Of a stretch of 64,000 nt of DNA, positions 40,184-49,914 are shown one piece after another (the first letter of the stretch is position 1; each line of letters begins with the position of its first letter). Under the pieces are notes generated by a model. The model searched no databases and was not told the origin of the DNA. It saw only the letters and a list, made by a program, of their open reading frames with translations. Source of the DNA: Rhizobium sp. 16-488-2b (lineage in GTDB: Bacteria; Pseudomonadota; Alphaproteobacteria; Rhizobiales; Rhizobiaceae); assembly GCF_017741815.1 (NCBI RefSeq), contig NZ_JAGHMF010000003.1, positions 434,001 to 498,000 of the forward strand. Direction: 5' to 3'. Both the position numbers and the translations under genes were made by a program.

Positions 40184-40400
40184 CTATTCTTCAGCCTCTA
40201 GCATACGCGTCGCGGCAAAAGCGCGACTCGGGAACAAATATGGAACGTATCAGTGCCGTCTGATGTTTGGAAGTCCCGCGCGGCTGTCACCACAGGGAAA
40301 CGGTCGGACCTGAACATTTGGTGCACTGCGGAAAACGGGCGACATCTCAGGTGTTGCGTGGCATAAGGGCGCCGAAAACCTGTTTTGGACCACGCTTCCC

Positions 40401-42023
40401 ATGATCCGCATCGAAAATATCAGCAAGCAGAACAGCCACCGCATCCTCTTCATCGAGGCCTCGGCGGCGCTCAACAAGGGCGAGAAGATCGGCCTCGTCG
40501 GCCCCAATGGCGCCGGCAAGACGACGCTCTTCCGCATGATCACCGGCGAGGAGCAGCCCGATGAGGGCAACGTCGCCGGTGAAAAGGGCGTCACGATTGG
40601 CTACTTCAACCAGGATGTCGGCGAAATGTCGGGCCGCAGCGCCGTGGCCGAGGTCATGGAAGGCGCCGGCCCCGTCAGCGTCGTTGCCGCCGAGCTGCGC
40701 GAACTCGAAGCCGAGATGGTCGATCCCGACAAGCTCGACGAGATGGACCGCATCATCGAGCGCTATGGCGAGGTGCAGGCGCGCTACGAGGAGCTGGATG
40801 GCTACGCGCTCGAGGGCCGCGCCCGCGAGGTGCTCGATGGCCTGAGCTTCACCCAGGAAATGATGGACGGCGACGTCGGCGGCCTCTCCGGCGGCTGGAA
40901 GATGCGCGTGGCGCTCGCCCGCATCCTCTTGATGCGCCCTGATGTCATGCTGCTCGACGAGCCGAGCAACCACTTGGATCTCGAAAGCCTGATCTGGCTG
41001 GAAGAGTTCCTGAAGAACTATGACGGCGCGCTTTTGATGACATCGCACGACCGCGAGTTCATGAACCGCATCGTCGGCAAGATCATCGAGATCGATGGCG
41101 GCCAGCTCACCTCCTATTCCGGCGACTATGCCTTCTACGAGCAGCAGCGCGCCCAGAACGAGAAGCAGCAGCAGGCGCAGTTCGAGCGCCAGCAGGCGAT
41201 GCTTGCCAAGGAAATCAAGTTCATCGAACGCTTCAAGGCGCGCGCCTCACACGCTTCGCAGGTGCAGAGCCGCGTCAAGAAGCTGGAAAAGATCGACCGC
41301 GTCGAGCCGCCCAAGCGCCGCCAGTCGGTCGCCTTCGAATTCCTTCCCGCGCCGCGCTCCGGCGAAGACGTGATCAACCTGAAAAACGTCCACAAGAAGT
41401 ACGGCAGCCGCACGATTTATGAGGGTCTCGACTTCATGGTTCGCCGCAAGGAGCGCTGGTGCATCATGGGCATCAACGGCGCCGGCAAGTCGACGCTGCT
41501 GAAGCTGGTCACGGGCTCGACCGAGCCGGACCAGGGCACGGTTGCGCTCGGCGCCAGCGTCAAGCTCGGCTATTTCGCCCAGCACGCCATGGACCTGCTC
41601 GATGGTGAACGCACGGTTCTAGAATGGCTGGAAGATAGTTTCCCGCTGGCCGGTCAGGCCCCGCTTCGCGCGCTTGCCGGCTGCTTCGGTTTTTCCGGCG
41701 ACGACGTCGAAAAGAAGTGCCGGGTTCTCTCGGGTGGCGAAAAGGCACGTCTGGTCATGGCCAAGATGCTGTTCGACCCGCCCAACCTGCTCGTCCTCGA
41801 CGAGCCGACCAACCACCTGGATCTCGACACCAAGGAAATGCTGATCAAGGCGCTGTCTCAATACGAGGGCACCATGCTTTTCGTCAGCCACGACCGCCAC
41901 TTCCTGGCGGCGCTGTCCAACCGCGTGCTGGAACTGACGCCCGACGGCATCCACCAGTACGGCGGCGGCTATACCGAATATGTCGAACGCACCGGCCAGG
42001 AAGCGCCGGGTCTGCGGGGATAA
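40401..42023 (+). CDS. ABC-F family ATPase (YbiT/EttA-like)
   Basis: A 540-aa protein with two ABC domains and no membrane segments, of the ABC-F class that acts on ribosomes. Domain 1 has GPNGAGKTTLFRMI, signature LSGGWKMRVALARILL and LLDEPSNHLDLESL. The interdomain linker (about 240-310) is rich in Gln/Lys/Arg. Domain 2 has GINGAGKSTLLKLV, LSGGEKARLVMAKML and LVLDEPTNHLDLDT. The short length and absence of a C-terminal coiled tail suggest YbiT rather than Uup. It ends in a strong terminator. Confidence 0.93.
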   Translation: MIRIENISKQNSHRILFIEASAALNKGEKIGLVGPNGAGKTTLFRMITGEEQPDEGNVAGEKGVTIGYFNQDVGEMSGRSAVAEVMEGAGPVSVVAAELRELEAEMVDPDKLDEMDRIIERYGEVQARYEELDGYALEGRAREVLDGLSFTQEMMDGDVGGLSGGWKMRVALARILLMRPDVMLLDEPSNHLDLESLIWLEEFLKNYDGALLMTSHDREFMNRIVGKIIEIDGGQLTSYSGDYAFYEQQRAQNEKQQQAQFERQQAMLAKEIKFIERFKARASHASQVQSRVKKLEKIDRVEPPKRRQSVAFEFLPAPRSGEDVINLKNVHKKYGSRTIYEGLDFMVRRKERWCIMGINGAGKSTLLKLVTGSTEPDQGTVALGASVKLGYFAQHAMDLLDGERTVLEWLEDSFPLAGQAPLRALAGCFGFSGDDVEKKCRVLSGGEKARLVMAKMLFDPPNLLVLDEPTNHLDLDTKEMLIKALSQYEGTMLFVSHDRHFLAALSNRVLELTPDGIHQYGGGYTEYVERTGQEAPGLRG

Positions 42024-42024
42024 T

Positions 42025-42057
42025 AAAATGCCGGGCGGTGACGTCCGGCATTTTTTA
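42025..42057 (+). terminator. Terminator of the ABC-F gene
   Basis: AAAATGCCGG and CCGGCATTTT form a 10-bp stem with a 10-nt loop and a T-run, directly after the stop codon. Confidence 0.92.
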
Positions 42058-42083
42058 TTGCGGTGAGATTGGTGTGCGGGCGC

Positions 42084-43328
42084 TTACGCCCGCTCCTCCC
42101 AAACCCTGGCAATCTCCACGATCGTCTTGGCCGCCCGCTCCATATCTTGACGGCTTACCCATTCGAGCGGCGAATGAAACGCATGGCCGCCTGCGAAGAT
42201 GTTGGGGCAGGGCAGGCCCATGAAGGAGAGGCGCGAGCCATCCGTGCCGCCGCGAATGCTGCCGCGTTTCGGCTCCATCCCGGCGCGGCGAATGCCCTCG
42301 ATGGCATTCTCGACGATATCCGGGTACCGATCGACCACTTCCTTCATGTTGCGATACTGCTGCTTGACCTCGAACGTGTAGGTCGAGCCCGGATAGCCCG
42401 ACATCACGTCCTTTACGATCGCTTCCAGCATCTCTTCCTTGGTCGTCAGTCCCGCATTGTCGAAATCGCGGATGATCAGCCCGATCTCGGCCTTTTCCAT
42501 CGAGCCGGTCACGCCGGTCGGATGGATGAAGCCCTGCCGGCCCGATGTCGTCTCGGGGCCGATATCCCTCGGCAGCCGGTCGATGATCGCGCCGGCTATC
42601 TTTATGGCATTTTCCATCTTCCCCTTGGCGAAACCGGGATGGATCGCAACGCCCTGGATGGTGATCTCGACGCCGTCCGCCGAAAACGTCTCGTCCTCGA
42701 TATGCCCCGCCGTCGAACCATCCATCGTGTAGGCGAAATCGGCGCCGAGCTTCTTCAGGTCCACCTTGTCGACGCCGCGGCCGATCTCCTCGTCCGGCGT
42801 GAACAGGATCTTGATCGTGCCATGCTTGATATCGGGATTGGCGACGAGGAACTGCGCCGCCGTCATGATCTCGGCGATCCCCGCCTTGTCGTCGGCGCCA
42901 AGCAGCGTCGTTCCGTCGGTGGTGATGATGTCGTTGCCGATCTGGTTCTTCAGCTCCGGATGCTCGCTCACCCGGATCACCTGCTGTTGATCGCCGGTCA
43001 GGCGGATATCGCCGCCCTCATAATTGCGCAGGATCTGCGGCTTGACGTTGGTGCCGCTGAAATCGGGCGCCGTGTCCATATGCGAGCAGAAGCAGATGAC
43101 GGGCACCTGCTTATCGGTATTGGCGGGAATAGTCGCGTAGATATAGCCGTGCTCGTCCAGATGCGCGTCCGAAAGGCCGATCGCCAGCAATTCCTCGACC
43201 AGCACGCGCCCGAGGTTCTTCTGCTTCTCGGTGGAGGGCTGGCTTGGCGATTGCGGGTCGGATTGCGTGTCGATGACGACATAGCGCAGGAAGCGGTCGG
43301 TAACGGTATCGGTCATGATGCGGTCCAT
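42084..43328 (-). CDS. pepT: Peptidase T (tripeptide aminopeptidase)
   Basis: Cytosolic zinc aminopeptidase of the M20 family that removes the N-terminal residue from tripeptides, 414 aa. Metal-ligand motifs are visible: CFCSHMDTAPDFSGT, TTLLGADDKAGIAEIM, and ILFTPDEEIGRGVD with the catalytic Glu pair. C-terminal conserved text is PKRGSIRGGTDGSRLSFMGL, then PNIFAGGHAFHSPLEWVS. The start may be ATG 43328 or the in-frame ATG 43316, which gives the usual MTDTVTDRFLRYVVIDTQSD; I cannot decide because neither has a clear ribosome binding site. It lies just downstream of kdpE on the same strand (32 bp), so partial read-through is possible. Confidence 0.93.
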   Translation of the reverse strand: MDRIMTDTVTDRFLRYVVIDTQSDPQSPSQPSTEKQKNLGRVLVEELLAIGLSDAHLDEHGYIYATIPANTDKQVPVICFCSHMDTAPDFSGTNVKPQILRNYEGGDIRLTGDQQQVIRVSEHPELKNQIGNDIITTDGTTLLGADDKAGIAEIMTAAQFLVANPDIKHGTIKILFTPDEEIGRGVDKVDLKKLGADFAYTMDGSTAGHIEDETFSADGVEITIQGVAIHPGFAKGKMENAIKIAGAIIDRLPRDIGPETTSGRQGFIHPTGVTGSMEKAEIGLIIRDFDNAGLTTKEEMLEAIVKDVMSGYPGSTYTFEVKQQYRNMKEVVDRYPDIVENAIEGIRRAGMEPKRGSIRGGTDGSRLSFMGLPCPNIFAGGHAFHSPLEWVSRQDMERAAKTIVEIARVWEERA

Positions 43329-43360
43329 TCTTCTATATCAACCGATCACTGCTCTATCCC

Positions 43361-44089
43361 TCATCGGCCCTCCGGTGAAGCACTTTCGGTTGCAGGCAGG
43401 TCCGCCTCGCGCAGCCGGTAGCCGACGCCGGTTTCGGTAGTGATGTATTGCGGCTGGTCGGGCGTGGCCTCGATCTTCTGCCTGAGCTGGCGCACATAGA
43501 CGCGCAGATACTGCACATCCGCTGCCGGTCCCCAGATCTGCTTCAGCATGAACTGATGTGTCAGCACCTTGCCGGAATATTGCGCCAGCACACGCAGGAT
43601 ATCGTATTCCTTCGGCGACAGCTTGATCTCGCGCTCGTCCACCTTGACGATCCGCTTGACGAGGTCGATCGACAGTCCGCCGGTGCGAAACACCGCCTTT
43701 TCGCCCTGCTGCTGCAGCCGGTGGCGCAGCGCCACGCGGATGCGGGCGCCGAGCTCGTTCATGCCGAACGGCTTGGTCACATAATCGTCCGCGCCCGTCT
43801 CCAGCGCCTTGACGATCCCGCCCTCATCGGTGCGGCTGGAGAGGATGACGACCGGGGTGGCCAGCCCCTGTTCGCGCCATTCGCCGAGCAGCGCGTGGCC
43901 CGGCGTGTCGGGAAGGCCGAGGTCGAGCACAATGAGATCGGGACTGACCTCGCCTGCAAGCGCGCGCGCGGTCGCCGCATCCGGCGCCTCATGCACCTCA
44001 TAACCTTGCGCCGTCAGCCCGACGCGCAGCAGCTTGCGGATGGGGGGCTCGTCGTCGATGACGAGGATCTTCACGGGCGAACCGGTCAT
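43361..44089 (-). CDS. kdpE: KdpE response regulator
   Basis: OmpR-type response regulator that activates the kdp potassium pump genes, 242 aa. The receiver domain has [13 protein letters not shown], the phospho-Asp in [14 protein letters not shown], and [20 protein letters not shown]. The winged-helix output domain contains [20 protein letters not shown] then [18 protein letters not shown]. The start overlaps the kdpD stop by 4 bp, so the two are co-translated. It is the last gene of the minus-strand kdp cluster. Confidence 0.95.
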   Translation of the reverse strand: MTGSPVKILVIDDEPPIRKLLRVGLTAQGYEVHEAPDAATARALAGEVSPDLIVLDLGLPDTPGHALLGEWREQGLATPVVILSSRTDEGGIVKALETGADDYVTKPFGMNELGARIRVALRHRLQQQGEKAVFRTGGLSIDLVKRIVKVDEREIKLSPKEYDILRVLAQYSGKVLTHQFMLKQIWGPAADVQYLRVYVRQLRQKIEATPDQPQYITTETGVGYRLREADLPATESASPEGR

Positions 44090-46818
44090 TTCATATCTTC
44101 CAGCTTCGTGATGTCATTCGTGATCTCTTGCGGGCGAGGCAGCCTGATGGTGAAGACGGCACCCGATCGGTCGGGCCGGTTGGCGGCAGTGATGGTGCCG
44201 CCCATCGCCTCGACGAAGCCGCGGCAGATGGAGAGGCCAAGCCCGGTGCCGGCCCGCACCTGGTCGCCCTTGCGCACCCGGTAGAAGGTGTCGAACACGC
44301 GGTCGAGATCGTCATCGGGAATGCCCGGCCCACTGTCGGCGACCTGCACCATCACGTCGCCGGTCACGATGCCATTGTTGGCCCATCCCTTGATCTCGAC
44401 GGTCGAGCCCTCTGGCGCGTATTTCGCGGCGTTGTCGATGAGATTGAACAGCACCTGCTCGAAGAGAACGGGATCGACCCGCACAGTCGGCAGGTCCGCC
44501 GGAATGGTCACATGCACGCCGTGATGCGACAGGATCTTGGCCGCACGGCGCAATGCGCTGCCGACGATATCGCCGACATCGTGCAGCGCCGAATTCGGCT
44601 CCATCGCCCCGGATTCGATCCGGGTCATGTCGAGCAGGTTGGCGATGAAGCGGTTCAGTCGCTCGGATTCGTCCACCACGGTCGACAGCAGATCCTTGCG
44701 GTCCTCCTCGCTCATCGAGGCGAAATAGTCGCGCAGCGTGGTGGAGGCGCCGAGCACGGCGGCAAGCGGCGTCTTCAGGTCGTGCGAGATCGAGGTCAGC
44801 AGCGCCGAGCGCAGTCGGTCTGCCTCGGCCGCCAGCTTCGCCTGGTCGACGTCGGCGACCAGCTGAATACGCTCGATCGCAAGGGCGGCCTGATCCGCCA
44901 GCGCGTCGAGCAATCTCTGCTGCTCCGGCGTCAGAAGCGGCCCGTCGCGGCGGTCGCTGTCGAGCCCGATCACGCCGACGGCGGCGCGTCCGGTGCGCAG
45001 CGGCACATAGAGCCGCTTGGCGCCCGGCAGCGTATCGGCGCCGCGCCCGGCGGCATGGTTGTGCTCCCAGGCCCAGCGCGCGGCCGCGATATCGGCGTCA
45101 TCGAGCGTATCATCAGGCGGATAACCGGCTCTCACCGCAATGGTCCCGTTCTCGGGCAAGAGCAGCACGACCCGCACCCGGAGCATCGAGGCCAGCTGGA
45201 AGGCCGTCGCCCAGAGCACGTCGTCAAGCGTGCCGGTGCCGGCCAGTTTCTTCGAGAACAGATAGAGATCCTCGGTGGTGCGCGCCCGCTGCCGCGCCGC
45301 GGATGCCTGCCGCTGCACCGTCGCCGTCAGGTTGCTGGCGACGATCGCCACGCCTAAGAAGAAGAACAGCGCCAGCACGCTCTCCGGATCGCTGATCGTC
45401 AGCGTGTAGCGCGGCGGCAGGAAGAAGAAGTTGAAGGCAAACGCGCCGAGCAGGCAGGAAAACAGCGCCGGCCGCAGCCCGTGCAGCACCGCCGAGGTCA
45501 GCACCGCCATCAGGAACACCAAGGCCAGATTGCGCACGTCGAGCACCTGGTCGAGCACGATGCCGGCCACGAGCGCGATCGCCACATAGACGATTGCCAG
45601 CAGATAGGCTCTGAGATCGAAGGTTGGACGCGCCGCCGCCGCCTTGACGCCGCGTTGCGCGCCAGCCTTCGGCTCGTCGCCTGAAATGACGTGAACGCTG
45701 ATGTCGCCCGCCTTGCGGATCAGAAGATCGGCGGTGGAGGGAGAGAACCACTCGCGCCAAGTCGGCTGCTTCGGCGCGCCGATCACGATGTGGGTGACGT
45801 TGTTGGAAGCGGCGTAGCGGATCAGCTCTTCCGAGGTCTCGCGCCCCGGAACGGTGATCGCCTCGCCGCCCAGCTGTTCGGCCAGCCTGAGATTGGCGGC
45901 CAGCGTGTCGCGTTCGGCCTCGCTGAGGTTGATCGAGCGGTTGGTTTCGACATAGACGGCGGCCCAGGGCGCCCTCAGCCGCGAGGCCATGCGCGCGGCA
46001 TAGCGCACCAGCGACGCCGAGGCCGGATGGTGATCGACGGATACCAGCACGCGCTCGCTCGCGGCCCACGGGCCTGATATCGCATGCGCCTGCATGTGGT
46101 TCAAAAGCTGGTCGTCCACCCGCTGCGCCGTGCGCCGAAGTGCCAGCTCGCGCAGCGCCGTCAGGTTGCCCGGCGTGAAGTAATTGGTCAGCGCCCGCTC
46201 GGCGGTATTGGCCATGTAGACCTTGCCGTCGTGGAGGCGCTTGATTAGGTCGTCAGGCGTGAGATCGATGATCTCGACGTCGTCGGCCATGTCGATCACC
46301 TTGTCCGGCACCGTCTCGCGCACCCGGATGCGGGTGATCTGCGAGACCACGTCGTTCAGGCTCTCGACATGCTGGATATTAAGCGTCGAATAGACGTCGA
46401 TGCCGCGGTCCAGCAGTTCCTTCACGTCGAGATAGCGCTTCGGATGCCGGCTGCCCTCGGCGTTGGAGTGGGCGAGTTCGTCGACCAGCACGAGGTCGGG
46501 CTTACGGGCGATGATGGCATCGATATCCATCTCCTCCAGCCGCCGGCCCCGGTAGTCGACCGCCACGCGCGGCACGATCTCGAAGCCCGCGAGCATCGCC
46601 TGCGTCTCCTTGCGACCATGCGTCTCGACGACACCGACAACCACATCGACGCCATCGGCGATCTTCGCGCGCCCGGAGGCCAGCATCTCATAGGTCTTGC
46701 CGACGCCGGGCGCTGCCCCCAGAAAGATCTTCAACCGCCCACGCGTCTCCGCCCGCGCTTTTTCAAGAAGCGCCTCGGGCGAGGGCCGTCCGGCCTGTTC
46801 GCGGTTGTCGTCTGGCAT
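44086..46818 (-). CDS. kdpD: KdpD sensor histidine kinase
   Basis: Membrane sensor kinase of the kdp system, 910 aa. The KdpD domain at residues 10-230 starts [20 protein letters not shown] (Walker A) with [20 protein letters not shown] (Walker B). A Usp-like domain (about 250-370) follows. Four short helices lie at about 400-500, then a GAF-like domain, and the kinase core has [19 protein letters not shown] (phospho-acceptor His) and [13 protein letters not shown]. The start at 46818 is used because the frame upstream runs through a palindromic repeat. The repeat separates it from kdpC, unlike the usual tight kdpABCDE order. Confidence 0.95.
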   Translation of the reverse strand: MPDDNREQAGRPSPEALLEKARAETRGRLKIFLGAAPGVGKTYEMLASGRAKIADGVDVVVGVVETHGRKETQAMLAGFEIVPRVAVDYRGRRLEEMDIDAIIARKPDLVLVDELAHSNAEGSRHPKRYLDVKELLDRGIDVYSTLNIQHVESLNDVVSQITRIRVRETVPDKVIDMADDVEIIDLTPDDLIKRLHDGKVYMANTAERALTNYFTPGNLTALRELALRRTAQRVDDQLLNHMQAHAISGPWAASERVLVSVDHHPASASLVRYAARMASRLRAPWAAVYVETNRSINLSEAERDTLAANLRLAEQLGGEAITVPGRETSEELIRYAASNNVTHIVIGAPKQPTWREWFSPSTADLLIRKAGDISVHVISGDEPKAGAQRGVKAAAARPTFDLRAYLLAIVYVAIALVAGIVLDQVLDVRNLALVFLMAVLTSAVLHGLRPALFSCLLGAFAFNFFFLPPRYTLTISDPESVLALFFFLGVAIVASNLTATVQRQASAARQRARTTEDLYLFSKKLAGTGTLDDVLWATAFQLASMLRVRVVLLLPENGTIAVRAGYPPDDTLDDADIAAARWAWEHNHAAGRGADTLPGAKRLYVPLRTGRAAVGVIGLDSDRRDGPLLTPEQQRLLDALADQAALAIERIQLVADVDQAKLAAEADRLRSALLTSISHDLKTPLAAVLGASTTLRDYFASMSEEDRKDLLSTVVDESERLNRFIANLLDMTRIESGAMEPNSALHDVGDIVGSALRRAAKILSHHGVHVTIPADLPTVRVDPVLFEQVLFNLIDNAAKYAPEGSTVEIKGWANNGIVTGDVMVQVADSGPGIPDDDLDRVFDTFYRVRKGDQVRAGTGLGLSICRGFVEAMGGTITAANRPDRSGAVFTIRLPRPQEITNDITKLEDMK

Positions 46819-46852
46819 GCGGTGTTGTTCTTTCTTGGCGGTCGGCGCAAGC

Positions 46853-47004
46853 GGCCCCCTCATCCCAGGTGCAACAAGTTGCACCTGGCCTCCGCTACGC
46901 TCGGCCACCCTCTCCCCAAGGGGAGAGGCGGAGCAGCGACGTTGCGGCTCGTTCCCTTCTCCCCCACGGGGAGAAGGTGGCCCGAAGGGTCGGATGAGGG
47001 GGCC
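46853..47004. repeat. Composite palindromic element between kdpC and kdpD
   Basis: Outer arms GGCCCCCTCATCC (46853-46865) and GGATGAGGGGGCC (46992-47004) are perfect inverted copies. Inside are further hairpins: CCAGGTGCAAC-AA-GTTGCACCTGG (46865-46888), CCTCTCCCC-AA-GGGGAGAGG, and a CCTTCTCCCC/GGGGAGAAGG pair. It fits rhizobial miniature repeats and would form a strong RNA structure in the kdp mRNA. Confidence 0.85.
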
Positions 47005-47018
47005 ACTCCCGAGACGTT

Positions 47019-47588
47019 TCACTCACTCATAGAAGCATCAAGCCTCTGGTTCAACTTGAGAACATTGACCACAGGCTCCCCGAGAAAGCCAAGCTCCCGG
47101 CCCTCCACGGCGCCGTCCACCAGCGCCTTCACCTTGGCCTCGTCCAAACCGCGGGCCTTGGCCACACGCGGCACCTGGAAGTAGGCGGCATCTGGCGAGA
47201 TGTGCGGGTCGAGACCGCTGCCCGACGCGGTGACGAGGTCTGCCGGCACCGGCGCGTTCGGATTGGTGGCCTTGGCGGCCTCGTAGTCGGCCTTCACCCG
47301 GTCGATCAGCTTTTGGCTGGTGGGGCCGAGGTTGGAGCCGCTGGAGCTTGCCGCGTTGTAGCCGTCGCCGGCGGCCGACGGGCGACCGTGGAAATACTGC
47401 TCGCCGGTAAAGGCCTGGCCGATCAGCGACGAGCCGATGATCTTGCCGTCCTTCTCGATCAGGCTGCCGTTCGCCTGGGCGGGAAACAGCGCCTGCGCGG
47501 CGCCCGTCATGGCGAGCGGATAGACGAGGCCGGTGATGGCGGTGGTGGCGACGATCATCACGATCGCGGGACGAAGTTGCTTGAGCAT
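47019..47588 (-). CDS. kdpC: Potassium-transporting ATPase subunit KdpC
   Basis: Accessory membrane subunit of the KdpFABC potassium pump, 189 aa. The single N-terminal helix is [20 protein letters not shown]. Conserved soluble-domain blocks are [40 protein letters not shown] and [12 protein letters not shown] start at 47588 (MLKQLRPA), which is 8 bp after AAGGAG; the in-frame ATG at 47594 is only 2 bp from it. It follows kdpB by 12 bp. Confidence 0.95.
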   Translation of the reverse strand: MLKQLRPAIVMIVATTAITGLVYPLAMTGAAQALFPAQANGSLIEKDGKIIGSSLIGQAFTGEQYFHGRPSAAGDGYNAASSSGSNLGPTSQKLIDRVKADYEAAKATNPNAPVPADLVTASGSGLDPHISPDAAYFQVPRVAKARGLDEAKVKALVDGAVEGRELGFLGEPVVNVLKLNQRLDASMSE

Positions 47589-47600
47589 GGGCATAACTCC

Positions 47601-49688
47601 TTAGACGAGGCCGATGGCGGTGATCGCCATGTCGATAGCCTTGATGGCGACGAACGGAACAACGATGCCGCCCAGGCCGTAGATCAACAGGTTGCGGGAA
47701 AGCAGCGCGCCGGCGCCGATCGGCCGGTAGCGCACGCCGCGCAGCGACAGCGGGATCAGCGCGATGATGATCAACGCGTTGAAGATGATCGCCGAGAGAA
47801 TGGCGCTCTGCGGCGTCGATAGGCCCATGACGTTGAGCGCCGTCAGCTGCGGATAGAAGGTCAGGAACATCGCCGGGATGATCGCGAAATACTTGGCCAC
47901 GTCGTTGGCAATCGAGAAAGTGGTCAACGCGCCGCGTGTCATCAGGAGCTGCTTGCCGATCTCGACGATCTCGATGAGCTTCGTCGGGTCGCTATCGAGA
48001 TCGACCATGTTGCCGGCCTCGCGGGCGGCCACCGTGCCGGTGTTCATGGCAACGCCGACGTCCGATTGCGCCAGCGCCGGCGCGTCGTTGGTGCCGTCGC
48101 CGCACATTGCGACCAGCTTGCCCTTGGCCTGCTCCTCGCGGATCAGCGCCAGCTTGTTCTCGGGCGTCGCCTGCGCCAGGAAATCGTCGACGCCGGCTTC
48201 CGCGGCAATTGCCGCCGCCGTCATCGGGTTGTCGCCGGTCACCATCACGGTGCGAATGCCCATGCGGCGCAGTTCCGCGAAACGCTCGCGGATGCCGCCC
48301 TTGACGATATCCTTCAGCTGGATGACGCCGAGCAGGCGACCATCACGGGCAACGGCAAGCGGCGTGCCGCCCGCCTTGGCGATCTCGTCGGCAATCGCCT
48401 GCAACTCGCGCACCGTGTCGGAGTTCGAGCGCAGCGCAATCGCCGTATTGCCCGAGGCGATGGCGGAACCGCCGTCGACGTAAGAGAGCACCGCATCGAC
48501 GGCACCCTTACGGATCGAAGACCCCTCTACATCGACGCCGCTCATGCGGGTCTGCGCGGTGAAGGGCACGAAGGTCGCCTTCAGGCTCGTCATGTCGCGG
48601 CCGCGGATCGCGTATTTCTCCTTGGCGAGCACCACGATCGAGCGTCCCTCGGGTGTCTCGTCGGCAAGCGAGGCGAGCTGTGCCGCATCGGCCAGTTCCT
48701 GCTCGCTGATCCCGCGCACGGGGCGGAAGGCGGTCGCCTGGCGATTGCCGAGCGTGATCGTGCCGGTCTTGTCCAGCAGCAGAATGTCGACGTCGCCGGC
48801 AGCCTCCACCGCGCGGCCCGACATCGCAAGCACGTTGAAGCGCACGAGGCGGTCCATGCCGGCAATGCCGATTGCCGAGAGAAGCGCGCCGATCGTCGTC
48901 GGGATAAGCGTCACGAACAGCGCGACGAGCACGATGATCGGGATCGAGCCGCCGGCATAGGTGGCAAAGCTCGGGATCGTCGCGGTGGCGAGCACGAAGA
49001 TCAGCGTCATGCCGGCAAGCAGGATGTTGAGCGCGATCTCGTTCGGTGTCTTCTGCCGCTCGGCACCTTCAACGAGCGCGATCATCCGGTCGATGAAGGT
49101 GGAGCCGGCAGCCGCCGTGATGCGCACGCGGATCCAGTCGGACAACACCTGCGTGCCGCCAGTCACAGCCGAACGGTCGCCGCCCGATTCGCGGATGACG
49201 GGCGCGGACTCACCGGTGATCGCCGCCTCGTTGACCGAGGCCACGCCTTCGATCACTTCGCCGTCGGAGGGGATGATGTCTCCAGCCTCGACCAGCACGA
49301 GATCGCCCACCTTCAGGCTGGTGCCCGGCACCATGCGGTAGCCGCTGCCATTGTTGGCGGTCAGCAACTTGGCCTGCGTTTCGGTGCGCGCCTTGCGCAG
49401 GGAATCGGCCTGTGCCTTGCCGCGGCCTTCCGCGACCGCTTCGGCGAAATTGGCAAACAACACCGTGAACCAGAGCCACAGGTTGATCTGGAACGAGAAG
49501 CCGAGATTGCTGCCGCCGGTCACGAGATCGCGGATGAAGAGGACGGTGGTCAGAACAGAAACCGTGGCGACGACGAACATCACGGGGTTCTTGGCAAGCG
49601 CCTTCGGGTTCAGCTTCTTGAAAGCCGCGCCGAAGGCCGGAATGAGAATGCGGGCATCGAGGATGCTCACGGATTTTGCCTGGCTCAT
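47601..49688 (-). CDS. kdpB: Potassium-transporting ATPase subunit KdpB
   Basis: P-type ATPase subunit that powers potassium uptake, 695 aa. The phosphorylated Asp is in [14 protein letters not shown]. The actuator has [14 protein letters not shown], the P-domain hinge is [19 protein letters not shown], and [18 protein letters not shown] is typical of KdpB. Seven membrane helices are expected, and the last ones are visible near the C-terminus ([19 protein letters not shown]). A GGAG lies just before the start. It follows a 57-aa gene (49737-49910) after 48 bp. Confidence 0.96.
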   Translation of the reverse strand: MSQAKSVSILDARILIPAFGAAFKKLNPKALAKNPVMFVVATVSVLTTVLFIRDLVTGGSNLGFSFQINLWLWFTVLFANFAEAVAEGRGKAQADSLRKARTETQAKLLTANNGSGYRMVPGTSLKVGDLVLVEAGDIIPSDGEVIEGVASVNEAAITGESAPVIRESGGDRSAVTGGTQVLSDWIRVRITAAAGSTFIDRMIALVEGAERQKTPNEIALNILLAGMTLIFVLATATIPSFATYAGGSIPIIVLVALFVTLIPTTIGALLSAIGIAGMDRLVRFNVLAMSGRAVEAAGDVDILLLDKTGTITLGNRQATAFRPVRGISEQELADAAQLASLADETPEGRSIVVLAKEKYAIRGRDMTSLKATFVPFTAQTRMSGVDVEGSSIRKGAVDAVLSYVDGGSAIASGNTAIALRSNSDTVRELQAIADEIAKAGGTPLAVARDGRLLGVIQLKDIVKGGIRERFAELRRMGIRTVMVTGDNPMTAAAIAAEAGVDDFLAQATPENKLALIREEQAKGKLVAMCGDGTNDAPALAQSDVGVAMNTGTVAAREAGNMVDLDSDPTKLIEIVEIGKQLLMTRGALTTFSIANDVAKYFAIIPAMFLTFYPQLTALNVMGLSTPQSAILSAIIFNALIIIALIPLSLRGVRYRPIGAGALLSRNLLIYGLGGIVVPFVAIKAIDMAITAIGLV

Positions 49689-49736
49689 AAGAGAACTCCA
49701 GCGTTTGAGACGGGGATGGGGCGACCGGTTGGCCGG

Positions 49737-49910
49737 TCAGCCGAAAATCAGTTTGTAGAGGGCGGCCGCCACGAGCAGCGCCGCCAGCATGATCAGGATG
49801 GCGTCCGATGCCTTGAGCGACCGGCCTGGCGTCGGCCCCGCCGCCCGCCCCGGAAGACCGGAACGGGCAGGGAGCTTGTGGCGCCTGAAGTGGCGGATCA
49901 GCATGGTCAT
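49737..49910 (-). CDS. Small single-helix membrane protein between kdpA and kdpB
   Basis: A 57-aa open frame, too short to be called by most scans. It starts 4 bp after the kdpA stop and ends 48 bp before kdpB. A basic N-terminus (MTMLIRHFRRHKLPARSGLP) is followed by a Gly/Pro/Arg-rich stretch and one C-terminal membrane helix (AILIMLAALLVAAALYKLIF). TGAGGAC precedes the start; the ATG at codon 3 (49904) has better spacing. It is too long for KdpF, which is found upstream of kdpA. Its place inside the operon suggests a pump-associated small subunit, but this is unproven. Confidence 0.65.
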   Translation of the reverse strand: MTMLIRHFRRHKLPARSGLPGRAAGPTPGRSLKASDAILIMLAALLVAAALYKLIFG

Positions 49911-49914
49911 GTCC

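Noticed and set aside
37961..40201. Plus-strand open frame (746 codons) over the UvrD-type helicase
   Set aside because: Begins in an intergenic inverted repeat and runs antisense to complete helicase motifs.
46819..47022. N-terminal extension of kdpD by 68 codons
   Set aside because: The extra sequence is a composite palindromic repeat, and the KdpD domain begins right after ATG 46818, as in other KdpD proteins.
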